Source of the DNA: an uncultured Flavobacteriaceae bacterium
Lineage (GTDB): Bacteria; Bacteroidota; Bacteroidia; Flavobacteriales; Flavobacteriaceae
Assembly (NCBI GenBank): GCA_938009735.1
Contig: CALLIG010000004.1
Location: 1 to 32,983 of the forward strand
Length of the DNA: 32,983 bases
Direction: 5' to 3'
Made by a program: the position numbers and the translations under genes. The notes beneath the pieces are model-generated. The model was not told the origin of the DNA, made no database searches, and saw only the letters and a program-made list of their open reading frames with translations. Numbering within the stretch: the stretch's first letter is position 1; each line of letters opens with the position of its first letter. Positions 17,373-26,770 of this stretch are shown here, in pieces.

Positions 17373-19907
17373 TTAATTCCTCGATGGTACACTAATCTTA
17401 TCCCCTAAAAATATAGCATTCAAGAAAAGCCTGTTCGTACCATACCAGCTTCCTCTAAAGTTCGGATTGTCAGCAAAGAGAACAACTCTTCCGCTTCCTA
17501 CCTTACTTACAATAAGAGATGCTGATGGTTTTAAATTTTCTTCCATATTCTTTTTTGTAATAAAACCATCAATATGTGGATTCTTAGCATACTTCGCTAC
17601 TGTAGCATATTCATTTTTGCTAGGTGCAAGCCATACTGTATTATTCTTGTAAACCGGTATGCTCTTATCATGATAACCGAATGCTAGGGGATGGGTAGTA
17701 TCGATATCTGCTTTTACAATAATGCCACCAACACTTTCTTTACCTAAATTTTCTCTAGCATTAACATAAGGTTTACGCTCCGCTATTTTTGTTGAATCTT
17801 TTTCTAATGAATCTTTAACTTTATTAGTTAGACTTTCTTTCACGATTTTTTTGTCAATGACCCATTTAGATGCAGTTCCGATAGTAATTAAAGTATTCCC
17901 CTTACTAACCCAAGTTTTGATTTTGTCTTGTTGTTTTTTGTTTAAATCATACCGTCCTGAAACCATCACTAGCGTAGTGTATTTATCCCAATTAGTGCGG
18001 TTGAAATTGCGCATTGGTATTTTGCTAATCGGCATATCGATTCGAGTATCAAGCAAATGCCATACTTCACCTGCCTCGTAAGAACGTGTTCCATTACCAA
18101 TGAGCATAGCCGCTTTCACTTTCTTAATTGGGCGGACAGAACCACTACCCAAGTCGATTCCTTTTGAACTGTAGCCAGAGTTTAATCCATACATTGGGAC
18201 TTCATATTTTTTCTGAGCATTTTGGAGTAAGGCATAAACTTCCTCTGAACTCTTCTTTTGTAATGAAACCGGAACAACCAAACTACCATAACTAAAAGAT
18301 TTGGAAGTGTTTCCCATCTTCGCACTAAAAGGTTTAAAAGCGGAAGAAATTACCAATCCATTTTGTTGCAAATAATTAAGTGCCGCTGGCGCATTATAAT
18401 CATCCCAATCAATGATATACGCGTATTCTGATTGATTTACTGGAGCAACTGTTATCAAATTTTCTACAGTTTCTATCTTTTCTCCTAAATTCAAAGAAGT
18501 AACAGGTTTGTACTTCATATTATAAAAATTGGCAACTGACCAAGCTGAGGCATCATAATAAACGCTGTCACGATATATTGAATAGGTTTCGAACATAGTC
18601 TGAACCATACGGTATTGCGGTTGCTTAGTTGGCACTACAAATCGATTTCCTGATTTATAGACATCAATTTCATGTACTAAAAGTTTATCAATAAAAGCTT
18701 TAGTTCTATTATTATCAGTAGCATCGCCGAAAGAATAGCCGCGAACTTTACTTCTTGTGGAATTAGTAAGTGCACTTTTGAAGAATTTTTGTTGGTACTC
18801 GCGCAGATAAGCCTTGTTTGCAACGGCTGTTTTTACAGTTGTAAGACTTGATGTATATTGATTTCGAATGGTAAAAGGAAAGGTGATTTTACCAAAAGCA
18901 GTCGTTTGTTCATGACCTCTAGAACTCGCTTGTTCGAATAATAAGGCCAAAGCACCTTGTAAATCTGGATACGAAGATCCGTAGCCAGGGTACGTACCAT
19001 CAAAAACTTCTTTGGTAAAATAAAAAGAACCAATACTATCTAGAGCTTTCGCAAAAGCATCACCAAATATGTTATTTAAATCCTCATAGTTTTCCTTAGG
19101 CATTATTGGGTTTAAGGAAGCATTTGCTTTCATAGGTTCAAAAAAGTAGCTGCTTTGGCTTCCCATTTCATGAAAATCAGTAACAACATTGGGGTACCAC
19201 TCATGATACCATTTTAATTTGCCCCTACTTTCAGGGTTTATTGCTAACAACCAATCTCTGTTTAAATCAAACCAATAGTGATTTGTTCTTCCACCAGGCC
19301 AATATTCGTTATGTTCTGCATCTTGTGGATCAGCTACATTTGGTGTGCCTTGATATGAATTTGCCCATTGTGTATGACGATCGCGCCCATCAGGATTGAT
19401 TGTTGGGTCAATCATTATGACTGCCTTGTCTAAATAATTTAGTACTTCTTTACTATTGGATGCTGCAAAAGTATACGCCGTCAACAAAGCGGCTTCTGAG
19501 CTTGAAGGTTCATTGCCATGTACATTATAAGCAAGGTTTATAAAAATTGGAACCTCACCATAATTCGAAACGTTTTTAGCAGGATCGGTAAATGCCAAAT
19601 GTTGTTCTTTTATATTATCAAGGTTGGATAAATTTTCGGGACTCGTAATTGTTAGAATAACTAGTTTCCGGCCTTCATGTGTTTTACCATATTCATAGAT
19701 GGATGCACGATCAGAAGTTTCTGCCAACTTTATTAAATAGGCAACAATTAAATCATGACGCGTATGATGCTCTCCAATTCCGTAACCTAAAAATTCCTCA
19801 GGACTCGGAACTGTTTCATTGAACGGTTGGTATTTTTCAAAAAAGTAATCTTGAGCTTGAATGGTAGTGCTGAAACAAAGCACCAAAAGGAGTAGTTTTT
19901 TTAACAT
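17373..19907 (-). CDS. M14 family zinc carboxypeptidase, exported
   Basis: Signal peptide; YNVHGNEPSSSEAALLTAYTFA zinc motif; INPDGRDRHTQWAN; DFHEMGSQSSYFFEP; C-terminal GATase1-like region. Confidence 0.88.
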   Translation of the reverse strand: MLKKLLLLVLCFSTTIQAQDYFFEKYQPFNETVPSPEEFLGYGIGEHHTRHDLIVAYLIKLAETSDRASIYEYGKTHEGRKLVILTITSPENLSNLDNIKEQHLAFTDPAKNVSNYGEVPIFINLAYNVHGNEPSSSEAALLTAYTFAASNSKEVLNYLDKAVIMIDPTINPDGRDRHTQWANSYQGTPNVADPQDAEHNEYWPGGRTNHYWFDLNRDWLLAINPESRGKLKWYHEWYPNVVTDFHEMGSQSSYFFEPMKANASLNPIMPKENYEDLNNIFGDAFAKALDSIGSFYFTKEVFDGTYPGYGSSYPDLQGALALLFEQASSRGHEQTTAFGKITFPFTIRNQYTSSLTTVKTAVANKAYLREYQQKFFKSALTNSTRSKVRGYSFGDATDNNRTKAFIDKLLVHEIDVYKSGNRFVVPTKQPQYRMVQTMFETYSIYRDSVYYDASAWSVANFYNMKYKPVTSLNLGEKIETVENLITVAPVNQSEYAYIIDWDDYNAPAALNYLQQNGLVISSAFKPFSAKMGNTSKSFSYGSLVVPVSLQKKSSEEVYALLQNAQKKYEVPMYGLNSGYSSKGIDLGSGSVRPIKKVKAAMLIGNGTRSYEAGEVWHLLDTRIDMPISKIPMRNFNRTNWDKYTTLVMVSGRYDLNKKQQDKIKTWVSKGNTLITIGTASKWVIDKKIVKESLTNKVKDSLEKDSTKIAERKPYVNARENLGKESVGGIIVKADIDTTHPLAFGYHDKSIPVYKNNTVWLAPSKNEYATVAKYAKNPHIDGFITKKNMEENLKPSASLIVSKVGSGRVVLFADNPNFRGSWYGTNRLFLNAIFLGDKISVPSRN

Positions 19908-20012
19908 GAAAGGGTGATTTAATTAGTCGCTTAAATATAGCGATTAACCTTATGATTTAATAGGGCAAAAATCACCTTTATAAAAAATTGTTTTTAGGGA
20001 AGAAAAACTTAA

Positions 20013-21227
20013 TTAGGCCAATGAAGGCAGTTGTGGATGAATTTCTTTAAACTTTACAATGTAGTGGGTTCCTTTTCTTGTAATATCTCGTGCAACAGAT
20101 CCACGTAGTTGTCTGGCTAGGTTATGAATAAGCTTAAGACCAAGAGATTTAGTAGTTTTATGATTGATAGTTTCAGAATACCCAATACCAGTATCACCAA
20201 TATTTAAAAGATATTCATCATTCTCACCTTTTCGAAGCTTGATGAAAATATGCCCTTGACTATCATCTGCAATTCCGTATTTAAGCGCATTGGTAACGGC
20301 TTCATTGATCAATAAACCTAGTGGAACCGCCGTATCAATATTTAATTTCACATCAGGTATATCTATATCTAAAGTGATATTGCTACTTGTGCCTTTTATA
20401 GAACGTACTAGGTATTCAGCTAGTTCTTGTACATAAGATTTGTAACCTATTTTTGAAATATCTTCTCGCATGTATAACATTTCATGTACCATCGCCATTG
20501 ATATTACACGATTTTGACTATTCTTCAATAGATCTTTAGTAGCATCATCAGGCGCGTTTCTAGATTGTAAACTAAGTAGACTAGAAACCGTTTGTAAGTT
20601 GTTCTTAACTCTGTGGTGAACCTCTTTCAATAAGGTTTCTTTCTCATTGATTTTACCCTCTAGTGCATTTTTGGTTTTGTACAAATTATGATGGGCATGA
20701 AGAAGATTCTTTCCGAAGACACCACCAAGCAGATATACCGAAAATAGAACGCTTAATAACGCGAATATATCTTTTGATTTATCAGGAATAACATTCGTTA
20801 CAAAACTAAACTCAGAGATACTTTGAGAGTAAATTAAAACGATGATTAATAGGTTTAAGTTTAAATAAAGGGAGCCGTAGGCCTTGGTCGTCACATAGCC
20901 AGCAACTACTATAAGTGCTAGTACAAATATAAAAGGACTGTTAATTCCACCGCTATAGAGCGTTATTATAGTCGCGCCTGCAAGGGTCATTACAGAAACA
21001 ATATTATAGGTAAGTGTAAGGTTTTTGTGATAATGGTAAAGGATAGCGTTCATTAAATTCAAGGTCCCGAAGCCTAAAAACACAAAAGGAATTACTTCTG
21101 TAATATCTAATGCAAACAAGCATATGCAACTGAGTAGTATAGAAAAAACAGAGGTAAAGTAATTGACACGCTGAACTAAACGTGCTTTACTCTTTAATCG
21201 ATCGTTTGGTTTATTCTCTTCTTGCAT
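20013..21227 (-). CDS. Membrane sensor histidine kinase (HisKA_2 type)
   Basis: Multiple TM segments, then LLKEVHHRVKNNLQTVSSLLSLQSR, and HATPase region (PLGLLINEAVTNALKYGI ... GDTGIGY ... SLGLKLIHNLARQLRG). Confidence 0.88.
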   Translation of the reverse strand: MQEENKPNDRLKSKARLVQRVNYFTSVFSILLSCICLFALDITEVIPFVFLGFGTLNLMNAILYHYHKNLTLTYNIVSVMTLAGATIITLYSGGINSPFIFVLALIVVAGYVTTKAYGSLYLNLNLLIIVLIYSQSISEFSFVTNVIPDKSKDIFALLSVLFSVYLLGGVFGKNLLHAHHNLYKTKNALEGKINEKETLLKEVHHRVKNNLQTVSSLLSLQSRNAPDDATKDLLKNSQNRVISMAMVHEMLYMREDISKIGYKSYVQELAEYLVRSIKGTSSNITLDIDIPDVKLNIDTAVPLGLLINEAVTNALKYGIADDSQGHIFIKLRKGENDEYLLNIGDTGIGYSETINHKTTKSLGLKLIHNLARQLRGSVARDITRKGTHYIVKFKEIHPQLPSLA

Positions 21228-21461
21228 TTGGCCAAGGTTAGTGGTTGGGCTTAGACCTGAAAATATTAATGTAACCGTACTTTAATTACTGTAAAGCTAA
21301 ATATGTTTTGGCATATTATGCAATAGAAATGCTTTATTATTTCCTATTAACTCAAAATACCAAGGTAGTTCACTAGTTATACGTTGCTTATGTAGAACTT
21401 AGATTGTATTAAATTAGTTATAATAGTTGTATTCAGAAGTTTTCATTTAATTATTTAAACA

Positions 21462-21489
21462 AAAAAGGTGACCAATGGGCCACCTTTTT
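21462..21489 (-). terminator. Intrinsic terminator downstream of secA
   Basis: AAAAAGGTG/CACCTTTTT 9-bp stem, 10-nt loop, T-rich tail on minus strand. Confidence 0.75.
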
Positions 21490-21507
21490 ACATTTTGTAA
21501 GATTAAG

Positions 21508-24500
21508 TTAGTCTTCCGTTAAGACCCATTCTCCTTTGCTTATTAATGGTTCTGCTTGTTTATACTTCACCACTTTGCTTTCGCCAGACATGATATTTTT
21601 AATTGTTACCCGATCATTTCTACCAATCTTTCTAGTTTCGCGAACTATAGTTTCAGTTACAGCAGGTCTTCCACCTTGATTTTGACCTATCGCTCTACTT
21701 TGAGCAGCACGTTCATCACTATTAGGAATCTCAGCTTTACTTGTTTTTAAATTGTCTTTAGGTCTGCTAACCGTTCTTGCTTCTTGAATTTCATCAGGGT
21801 TGCCACTCGGTAATTCGCCTTTATATAAGAAAGAAACAACTTCTTTATTTACTTTCTCAATCATGCCTTTGAAAAGTTCAAAAGCTTCAAATTTATAAAT
21901 CAATAAAGGATCTTTCTGTTCGTGTACAGCTAACTGCACAGATTGCTTTAACTCATCCATTTTACGTAAATGAGTCTTCCATGAGTCATCAATAATGGCT
22001 AATGATATGTTCTTTTCAAAATCAGTAACCAGTTGTGCTCCATTACTCTCATAGGCATCCTGAAGGTTTGTAACAACATTTAAAGTTTTTATCCCATCGG
22101 TAAAAGGAACTACGATACGTTCAAACTTATTTGCATTGTCCTCGTAAACCTTTTTAATCACCGGGAAAGCTATCGCAGCATTTTTCTCAATCTTTTCTTG
22201 ATAGTGATCATAAGCAGCTTTGTATAAATCACCTGCGATATCTTGTACGCCTTTCTTCAAAAAGTCATCTTCAGAAATAGGAGAAGTAATAGAAAAGTAT
22301 TTAATTAATTCGAATTCAAAGTTTTTGAAATCATTAGCTGCTCTGTTTTGCTCTGTAATTACTTCGCAAGTATCATATACCATATTGGCAATATCTACTT
22401 TTAAACGTTCTCCTTGCAAAGCGTGACGTCTTCTTTTGTACACTACTTCACGTTGTGCATTCATAACATCATCATACTCTAACAAACGCTTACGAACTCC
22501 GAAGTTATTTTCTTCTACTTTTTTCTGCGCTCGCTCAATAGATTTTGTCATCATCGAATGCTGAATAACTTCACCATCTTCGAGTCCCATCTTATCCATC
22601 ATTTTAGCTACACGATCAGATCCAAATAAGCGCATCAGATTATCTTCAAGCGAAACATAGAACTGAGAACTACCAGGATCACCTTGACGACCTGAACGAC
22701 CTCTTAGCTGTCTATCTACACGACGCGAATCATGACGTTCTGTACCCACAATTGCTAAACCACCAGATTCTTTTACAGCAGCAGAAAGTTTAATATCAGT
22801 ACCACGACCTGCCATGTTTGTTGCAATAGTTACAATACCTGCATTACCAGCTTCCTCAACAACATCAGCTTCCTTCTTGTGTAATTTCGCGTTCAAAACA
22901 TTGTGAGGTACTTTACGTACACTTAATAATTTTGAAAGTAATTCAGATATTTCAACAGAAGTTGTACCAATCAATACTGGTCTACCTGCTTGAGATAATT
23001 TGGTAACCTCATCAATAATTGCATTGTATTTTTCTCTCTTCGTCTTATAAATTAAATCGTTTCTATCGTCACGAGCGATAGGTCTGTTGGTAGGAATCTC
23101 CATTACATCCAACTTGTAAATTTCCATAAATTCACCAGCTTCTGTAATTGCCGTACCTGTCATACCAGCCAGCTTGCTATACATTCTAAAGTAATTCTGT
23201 AAAGTAACCGTTGCAAAAGTTTGAGTTAAAGCTTCAATCTTTACATTCTCTTTTGCTTCAATAGCTTGGTGTAATCCGTCAGAGTAACGACGGCCATCCA
23301 TAATACGGCCCGTTTGCTCATCAACGATCATTACTTTGTTCTCCATGACCACATACTCCACATCTTTCTCAAAAAGCGTGTATGCTTTTAATAATTGGCT
23401 CATGGTATGAATTCGTTCACTCTTGATAGTGAAATCTTTGAAAAGCTCTTCTTTCAGTTCAGCTTCTTTTTCAATTTCTAGATTTTGATTCTCAATTAAG
23501 GCAATTTCTCCACCTATATCTGGCATAACAAAGAAATCTTTGTTATCCTCTCCTGAAATATATTCAATCCCTTTATCGGTAAGTTCAATTTGATTGTTCT
23601 TTTCTTCGATTACAAACAACAAATCTTCATCAACCTTTGGCATTTCGCGGTTGTTGTCTTGCATATAAAAGTTCTCAGTCTTCTGCAGTAATTGCTTGAC
23701 ACCTTCTTCACTAAGAAATTTAATTAGCGCTTTATTCTTTGGTAAACCTCTATGAACACGAAGCAACAAGAATCCACCTTCTTTGGTATCGCCAGAAGTA
23801 ATTAGCTTTTTAGCTTCTGCTAATACGCCTGTTAAATGTTGTCTTTGTAACTGAACTATTTCATTAACCTTTGGCTTTAGCTCGTTAAATTCGTGGCGAT
23901 CTCCTTCAGGAACTGGTCCTGAAATAATCAAAGGCGTTCGAGCATCATCAACCAAAACAGAATCGACCTCATCAACAATCGAATAGTTATGTGGGCGTTG
24001 CACCAAATCTTTTGGTGTATGCGCCATATTATCTCTTAAGTAATCAAAACCGAATTCATTATTCGTTCCGTAAGTGATATCTGCATTATAAGCAGCCCGT
24101 CTACCATCAGAATTTGGTTTGTGATGATCTATACAGTCAATAGTAAGTCCGTGAAATTGAAATATTGGAGCCATCCACGCGCTATCACGTTTAGCTAGGT
24201 AATCATTAACTGTTACTAAATGCGCTCCGTTTCCACCAAGTGCATTTAAGTAAAGCGGAAGTGTCGCTACCAAGGTTTTACCTTCACCAGTATGCATTTC
24301 AGCAATATTACCTTGATGCAAACAAATACCACCAATCAGCTGAACATCATAATGTATCATGTCCCAAGTAATTGCTTTTCCAGCAGCATCCCAAGAGTTA
24401 TTCCAAACGGCATTATCGCCTTCTAATGTTACATAATCATTATCTCCAGAAAGCTCACGATCAAATTCTAATGCAGTAACTGTAAGCGTAGTATTGTGAG

Positions 24501-24870
24501 TAAAACGTTTTGCTGTTTCTTTTACAACTGCAAACGCTTCAGGTAAAATCTCGTTTAAAGTATCTTCAGATATTTTATAACCTTCCTCCTTTAATTTATC
24601 AATCTCTGCGTAGATATCTTCATTCTTGTCAATATCCTTCGAAGCTTTTACTTCTTCAGTTAGTGTCGCTATTTGATCATCAATAGCTTTTCTATCTTCT
24701 TTGATTTTGGCTTTGAATGTTGCAGTCTTTGCTCTTAAGTCATCATGACTCAATCCTTCTAAAGAAAGTTCAAAAGATCTAATTTGTTCGACAATAGGTT
24801 GCAGCGCCTTCACATCATTCTGTGATTTGTCTCCAACAAATACTTTTAATATTGAATTGATAAAACTCAT
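21508..24870 (-). CDS. secA: Preprotein translocase subunit SecA (1120 aa)
   Basis: MHTGEGKTLVATLPLYLNAL, VDEVDSVLVDDARTPLIISGP, GMTGTA, TNMAGRGTDIKL, GRSGRQGDPGSSQFYVSLED. Confidence 0.97.
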   Translation of the reverse strand: MSFINSILKVFVGDKSQNDVKALQPIVEQIRSFELSLEGLSHDDLRAKTATFKAKIKEDRKAIDDQIATLTEEVKASKDIDKNEDIYAEIDKLKEEGYKISEDTLNEILPEAFAVVKETAKRFTHNTTLTVTALEFDRELSGDNDYVTLEGDNAVWNNSWDAAGKAITWDMIHYDVQLIGGICLHQGNIAEMHTGEGKTLVATLPLYLNALGGNGAHLVTVNDYLAKRDSAWMAPIFQFHGLTIDCIDHHKPNSDGRRAAYNADITYGTNNEFGFDYLRDNMAHTPKDLVQRPHNYSIVDEVDSVLVDDARTPLIISGPVPEGDRHEFNELKPKVNEIVQLQRQHLTGVLAEAKKLITSGDTKEGGFLLLRVHRGLPKNKALIKFLSEEGVKQLLQKTENFYMQDNNREMPKVDEDLLFVIEEKNNQIELTDKGIEYISGEDNKDFFVMPDIGGEIALIENQNLEIEKEAELKEELFKDFTIKSERIHTMSQLLKAYTLFEKDVEYVVMENKVMIVDEQTGRIMDGRRYSDGLHQAIEAKENVKIEALTQTFATVTLQNYFRMYSKLAGMTGTAITEAGEFMEIYKLDVMEIPTNRPIARDDRNDLIYKTKREKYNAIIDEVTKLSQAGRPVLIGTTSVEISELLSKLLSVRKVPHNVLNAKLHKKEADVVEEAGNAGIVTIATNMAGRGTDIKLSAAVKESGGLAIVGTERHDSRRVDRQLRGRSGRQGDPGSSQFYVSLEDNLMRLFGSDRVAKMMDKMGLEDGEVIQHSMMTKSIERAQKKVEENNFGVRKRLLEYDDVMNAQREVVYKRRRHALQGERLKVDIANMVYDTCEVITEQNRAANDFKNFEFELIKYFSITSPISEDDFLKKGVQDIAGDLYKAAYDHYQEKIEKNAAIAFPVIKKVYEDNANKFERIVVPFTDGIKTLNVVTNLQDAYESNGAQLVTDFEKNISLAIIDDSWKTHLRKMDELKQSVQLAVHEQKDPLLIYKFEAFELFKGMIEKVNKEVVSFLYKGELPSGNPDEIQEARTVSRPKDNLKTSKAEIPNSDERAAQSRAIGQNQGGRPAVTETIVRETRKIGRNDRVTIKNIMSGESKVVKYKQAEPLISKGEWVLTED

Positions 24871-25013
24871 ATGCTAATTTTATATAGATTACCTCATGGC
24901 ATTTGTGCAATGATGGTAGTATCTCTTTTTAGATTTGTAATGTGCTGTATGGAACAAAAGGTATTCCAATTGCCGATATCTGACAAAATTACCGAAACCT
25001 AAGTAAAGCGCAT

Positions 25014-25043
25014 AAAAAAAAGCCCCCAAAGAGACTTTTTTTT
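25014..25043 (-). terminator. Intrinsic terminator downstream of DUF2795 gene
   Basis: On minus strand AAAAAAAAGUCUC-UUUG-GGGGCUUUUUUUU: A/T arms plus a GC/GU stem. G-U wobbles indicate the minus orientation. Confidence 0.65.
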
Positions 25044-25065
25044 ATTCTAATACTATAGATTCTTA

Positions 25066-25290
25066 TTAATACTCATCCTCATTCCAAAGATAATCTTCTT
25101 CAGTCGGGTAGTCAGGCCAAATTTCTTCAATAGATTCGTAAATTTCTCCACCTTCTTCTTCCATCGATTGTAGGTTTTCAACAACCTCTAAGGGCGCACC
25201 AGTACGAATTGAATAATCAATTAACTCGTCTTTCGTGGCAGGCCATGGTGCATCACTTAAATAAGATGCTAATTCTAATGTCCAATACAT
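25066..25290 (-). CDS. DUF2795 domain-containing protein
   Basis: MYWTLELASYLSDAPWPATKDELIDYSIRTGAPLEVVENLQSMEEEGGEIYESIEEIWPDYPTEEDYLWNEDEY. Confidence 0.85.
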   Translation of the reverse strand: MYWTLELASYLSDAPWPATKDELIDYSIRTGAPLEVVENLQSMEEEGGEIYESIEEIWPDYPTEEDYLWNEDEY

Positions 25291-25412
25291 GGTAATAATT
25301 TGATTTTAATATTTTGCAAAAATAATTTTTAAATGTTACTAGCCAAGTTTTTTAGCCTTTTTATTTAATATTCTTACGGTAATAATTGATTAACGAAGAA
25401 AAAACAGATTTA

Positions 25413-25988
25413 TTAGTCCTTTTTCTCAGGAATCCACTTTATTTCTTTCGCTTTAAGTTCTTTAGACAATTTTCGTGCCAATACGAAGAGGTAGTCTGAT
25501 AGTCTGTTCACATACATCAAGACTATTTCATCAATGGGTTCGCTGGCATTCAAATGTGAAATTAAGCGTTCAGACCTACGACATACAGTTCTTGCAATAT
25601 GACAGTATGACACGGTAGTATGCCCACCAGGGAGAATAAAATGGGTCATTTCAGGTAAATCTTCATTCATTTGATCCATCTCTTTTTCTAAAATCTCGAT
25701 ATCTGCTGTAGAAATTTTTGGAATATTGAGTCGTTCTTTTCCGTTTTTTAATATGGCTTTTTCAGGGTCGGTGGCTAAAATTGCTCCTACTGTAAAAAGT
25801 TTATCTTGAATTGTGGCTATTGTATTTGAAGCGTTCGGATCAATTTCTTGATCACGGATTAGGCCTAACCAAGAATTTAATTCATCAATGGTACCGTAGC
25901 TTTCAATACGAATATGATGTTTAGCAACTCTTGTGCCTCCGAAGAGTGCAGTTGTGCCATTATCGCCTGTTTTAGTGTATATTTTCAT
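25413..25988 (-). CDS. Cob(I)yrinic acid a,c-diamide adenosyltransferase (PduO type)
   Basis: MKIYTKTGDNGTTALFGGTRVAKHHIRIESYGTIDELNSWLGL ... ILPGGH ... HIARTVCRRSERL ... YVNRLSDYLFVLAR. Confidence 0.93.
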   Translation of the reverse strand: MKIYTKTGDNGTTALFGGTRVAKHHIRIESYGTIDELNSWLGLIRDQEIDPNASNTIATIQDKLFTVGAILATDPEKAILKNGKERLNIPKISTADIEILEKEMDQMNEDLPEMTHFILPGGHTTVSYCHIARTVCRRSERLISHLNASEPIDEIVLMYVNRLSDYLFVLARKLSKELKAKEIKWIPEKKD

Positions 25989-26064
25989 TGGAAAAGTAGG
26001 ATTTTGAACAGTTATGAGTGAAAAGTATTGATTTTAGAATTGTTTTCTAAAATCTAAACATTGC

Positions 26065-26208
26065 TTACTTCTTTTTATCTTTTCGATCAAAATCACCCAT
26101 AAACTTTCTCGATTTTCTTGCCTTAGATTTACTTCGTGTGGTCAATGTTACAATGATGTACAGCATAAATACTCCACCTAAAACCATATAAATAGTATTG
26201 TTACTCAT
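26065..26208 (-). CDS. 47-aa putative membrane miniprotein with basic tail
   Basis: MSNNTIYMVLGGVFMLYIIVTLTTRSKSKARKSRKFMGDFDRKDKKK*: one TM helix plus Lys/Arg-rich tail. Not in ORF track (short). Confidence 0.6.
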   Translation of the reverse strand: MSNNTIYMVLGGVFMLYIIVTLTTRSKSKARKSRKFMGDFDRKDKKK

Positions 26209-26239
26209 AATCTAATTGCTTAGTTCTAAAATTACACGA

Positions 26240-26734
26240 TTAAATCCGAATCTTAAAATGTTCTTTTGCTTGTTCTTTTCTAAAAAATAATGCGCCACAA
26301 TGAAACATGTCTATCGTTACGGTGACTTCTTCGTTTTCTTTTAAGGCTTCCCAAATTGATGATTTTTTTTTACTGCTATGTATGTTAGCTATTAAAAGCA
26401 TACTATCATTATCGAATTGTTCTTTATAAATAGATATTAGATCTACGGATGGATTATCAAAATACATCAAATCAAAAGGAGCAATGATTGTAGCTTTTAG
26501 GCCAAGTGTTTTTTGAATCAGATACTCAATTTGAGTATCCGAAGACAATACTTTAAACGCATCTATCTTAAAATACGGAATGCTTTTTAGAACTACATTC
26601 TGACTTTTAGAAGCCTTGTGTTTTGACTTGATATACAAACATTTGGTCACATAATCATAGACAAAAGGGGAGTGGACCCCGTGTTGATTGGTGCTGGTTA
26701 GCAAATGTTTTATGTATGCTATTAGTTTGTACAA
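26240..26734 (-). CDS. Hypothetical protein resembling a shortened flavobacterial class I methyltransferase
   Basis: N-terminus LIAYIKHLLTSTNQHGVHSPFVYDYVTKCLY and C-terminus VTVTIDMFHCGALFFRKEQAKEHFKIRI look like the ends of an O-methyltransferase-like family. No SAM motif I seen. Confidence 0.6.
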   Translation of the reverse strand: MYKLIAYIKHLLTSTNQHGVHSPFVYDYVTKCLYIKSKHKASKSQNVVLKSIPYFKIDAFKVLSSDTQIEYLIQKTLGLKATIIAPFDLMYFDNPSVDLISIYKEQFDNDSMLLIANIHSSKKKSSIWEALKENEEVTVTIDMFHCGALFFRKEQAKEHFKIRI

Positions 26735-26770
26735 CGTTTACAACTAAAAGTGCTTGATTGAAATTGAATT

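Noticed and set aside
24955-24991. Possible secA promoter (TAATTTTG at 24984-24991, or TTG-N20-TACCTTTT)
   Set aside because: Matches the TAnnTTTG-type consensus, but such strings are frequent in this AT-rich sequence and no single -33/-7 pair stands out.
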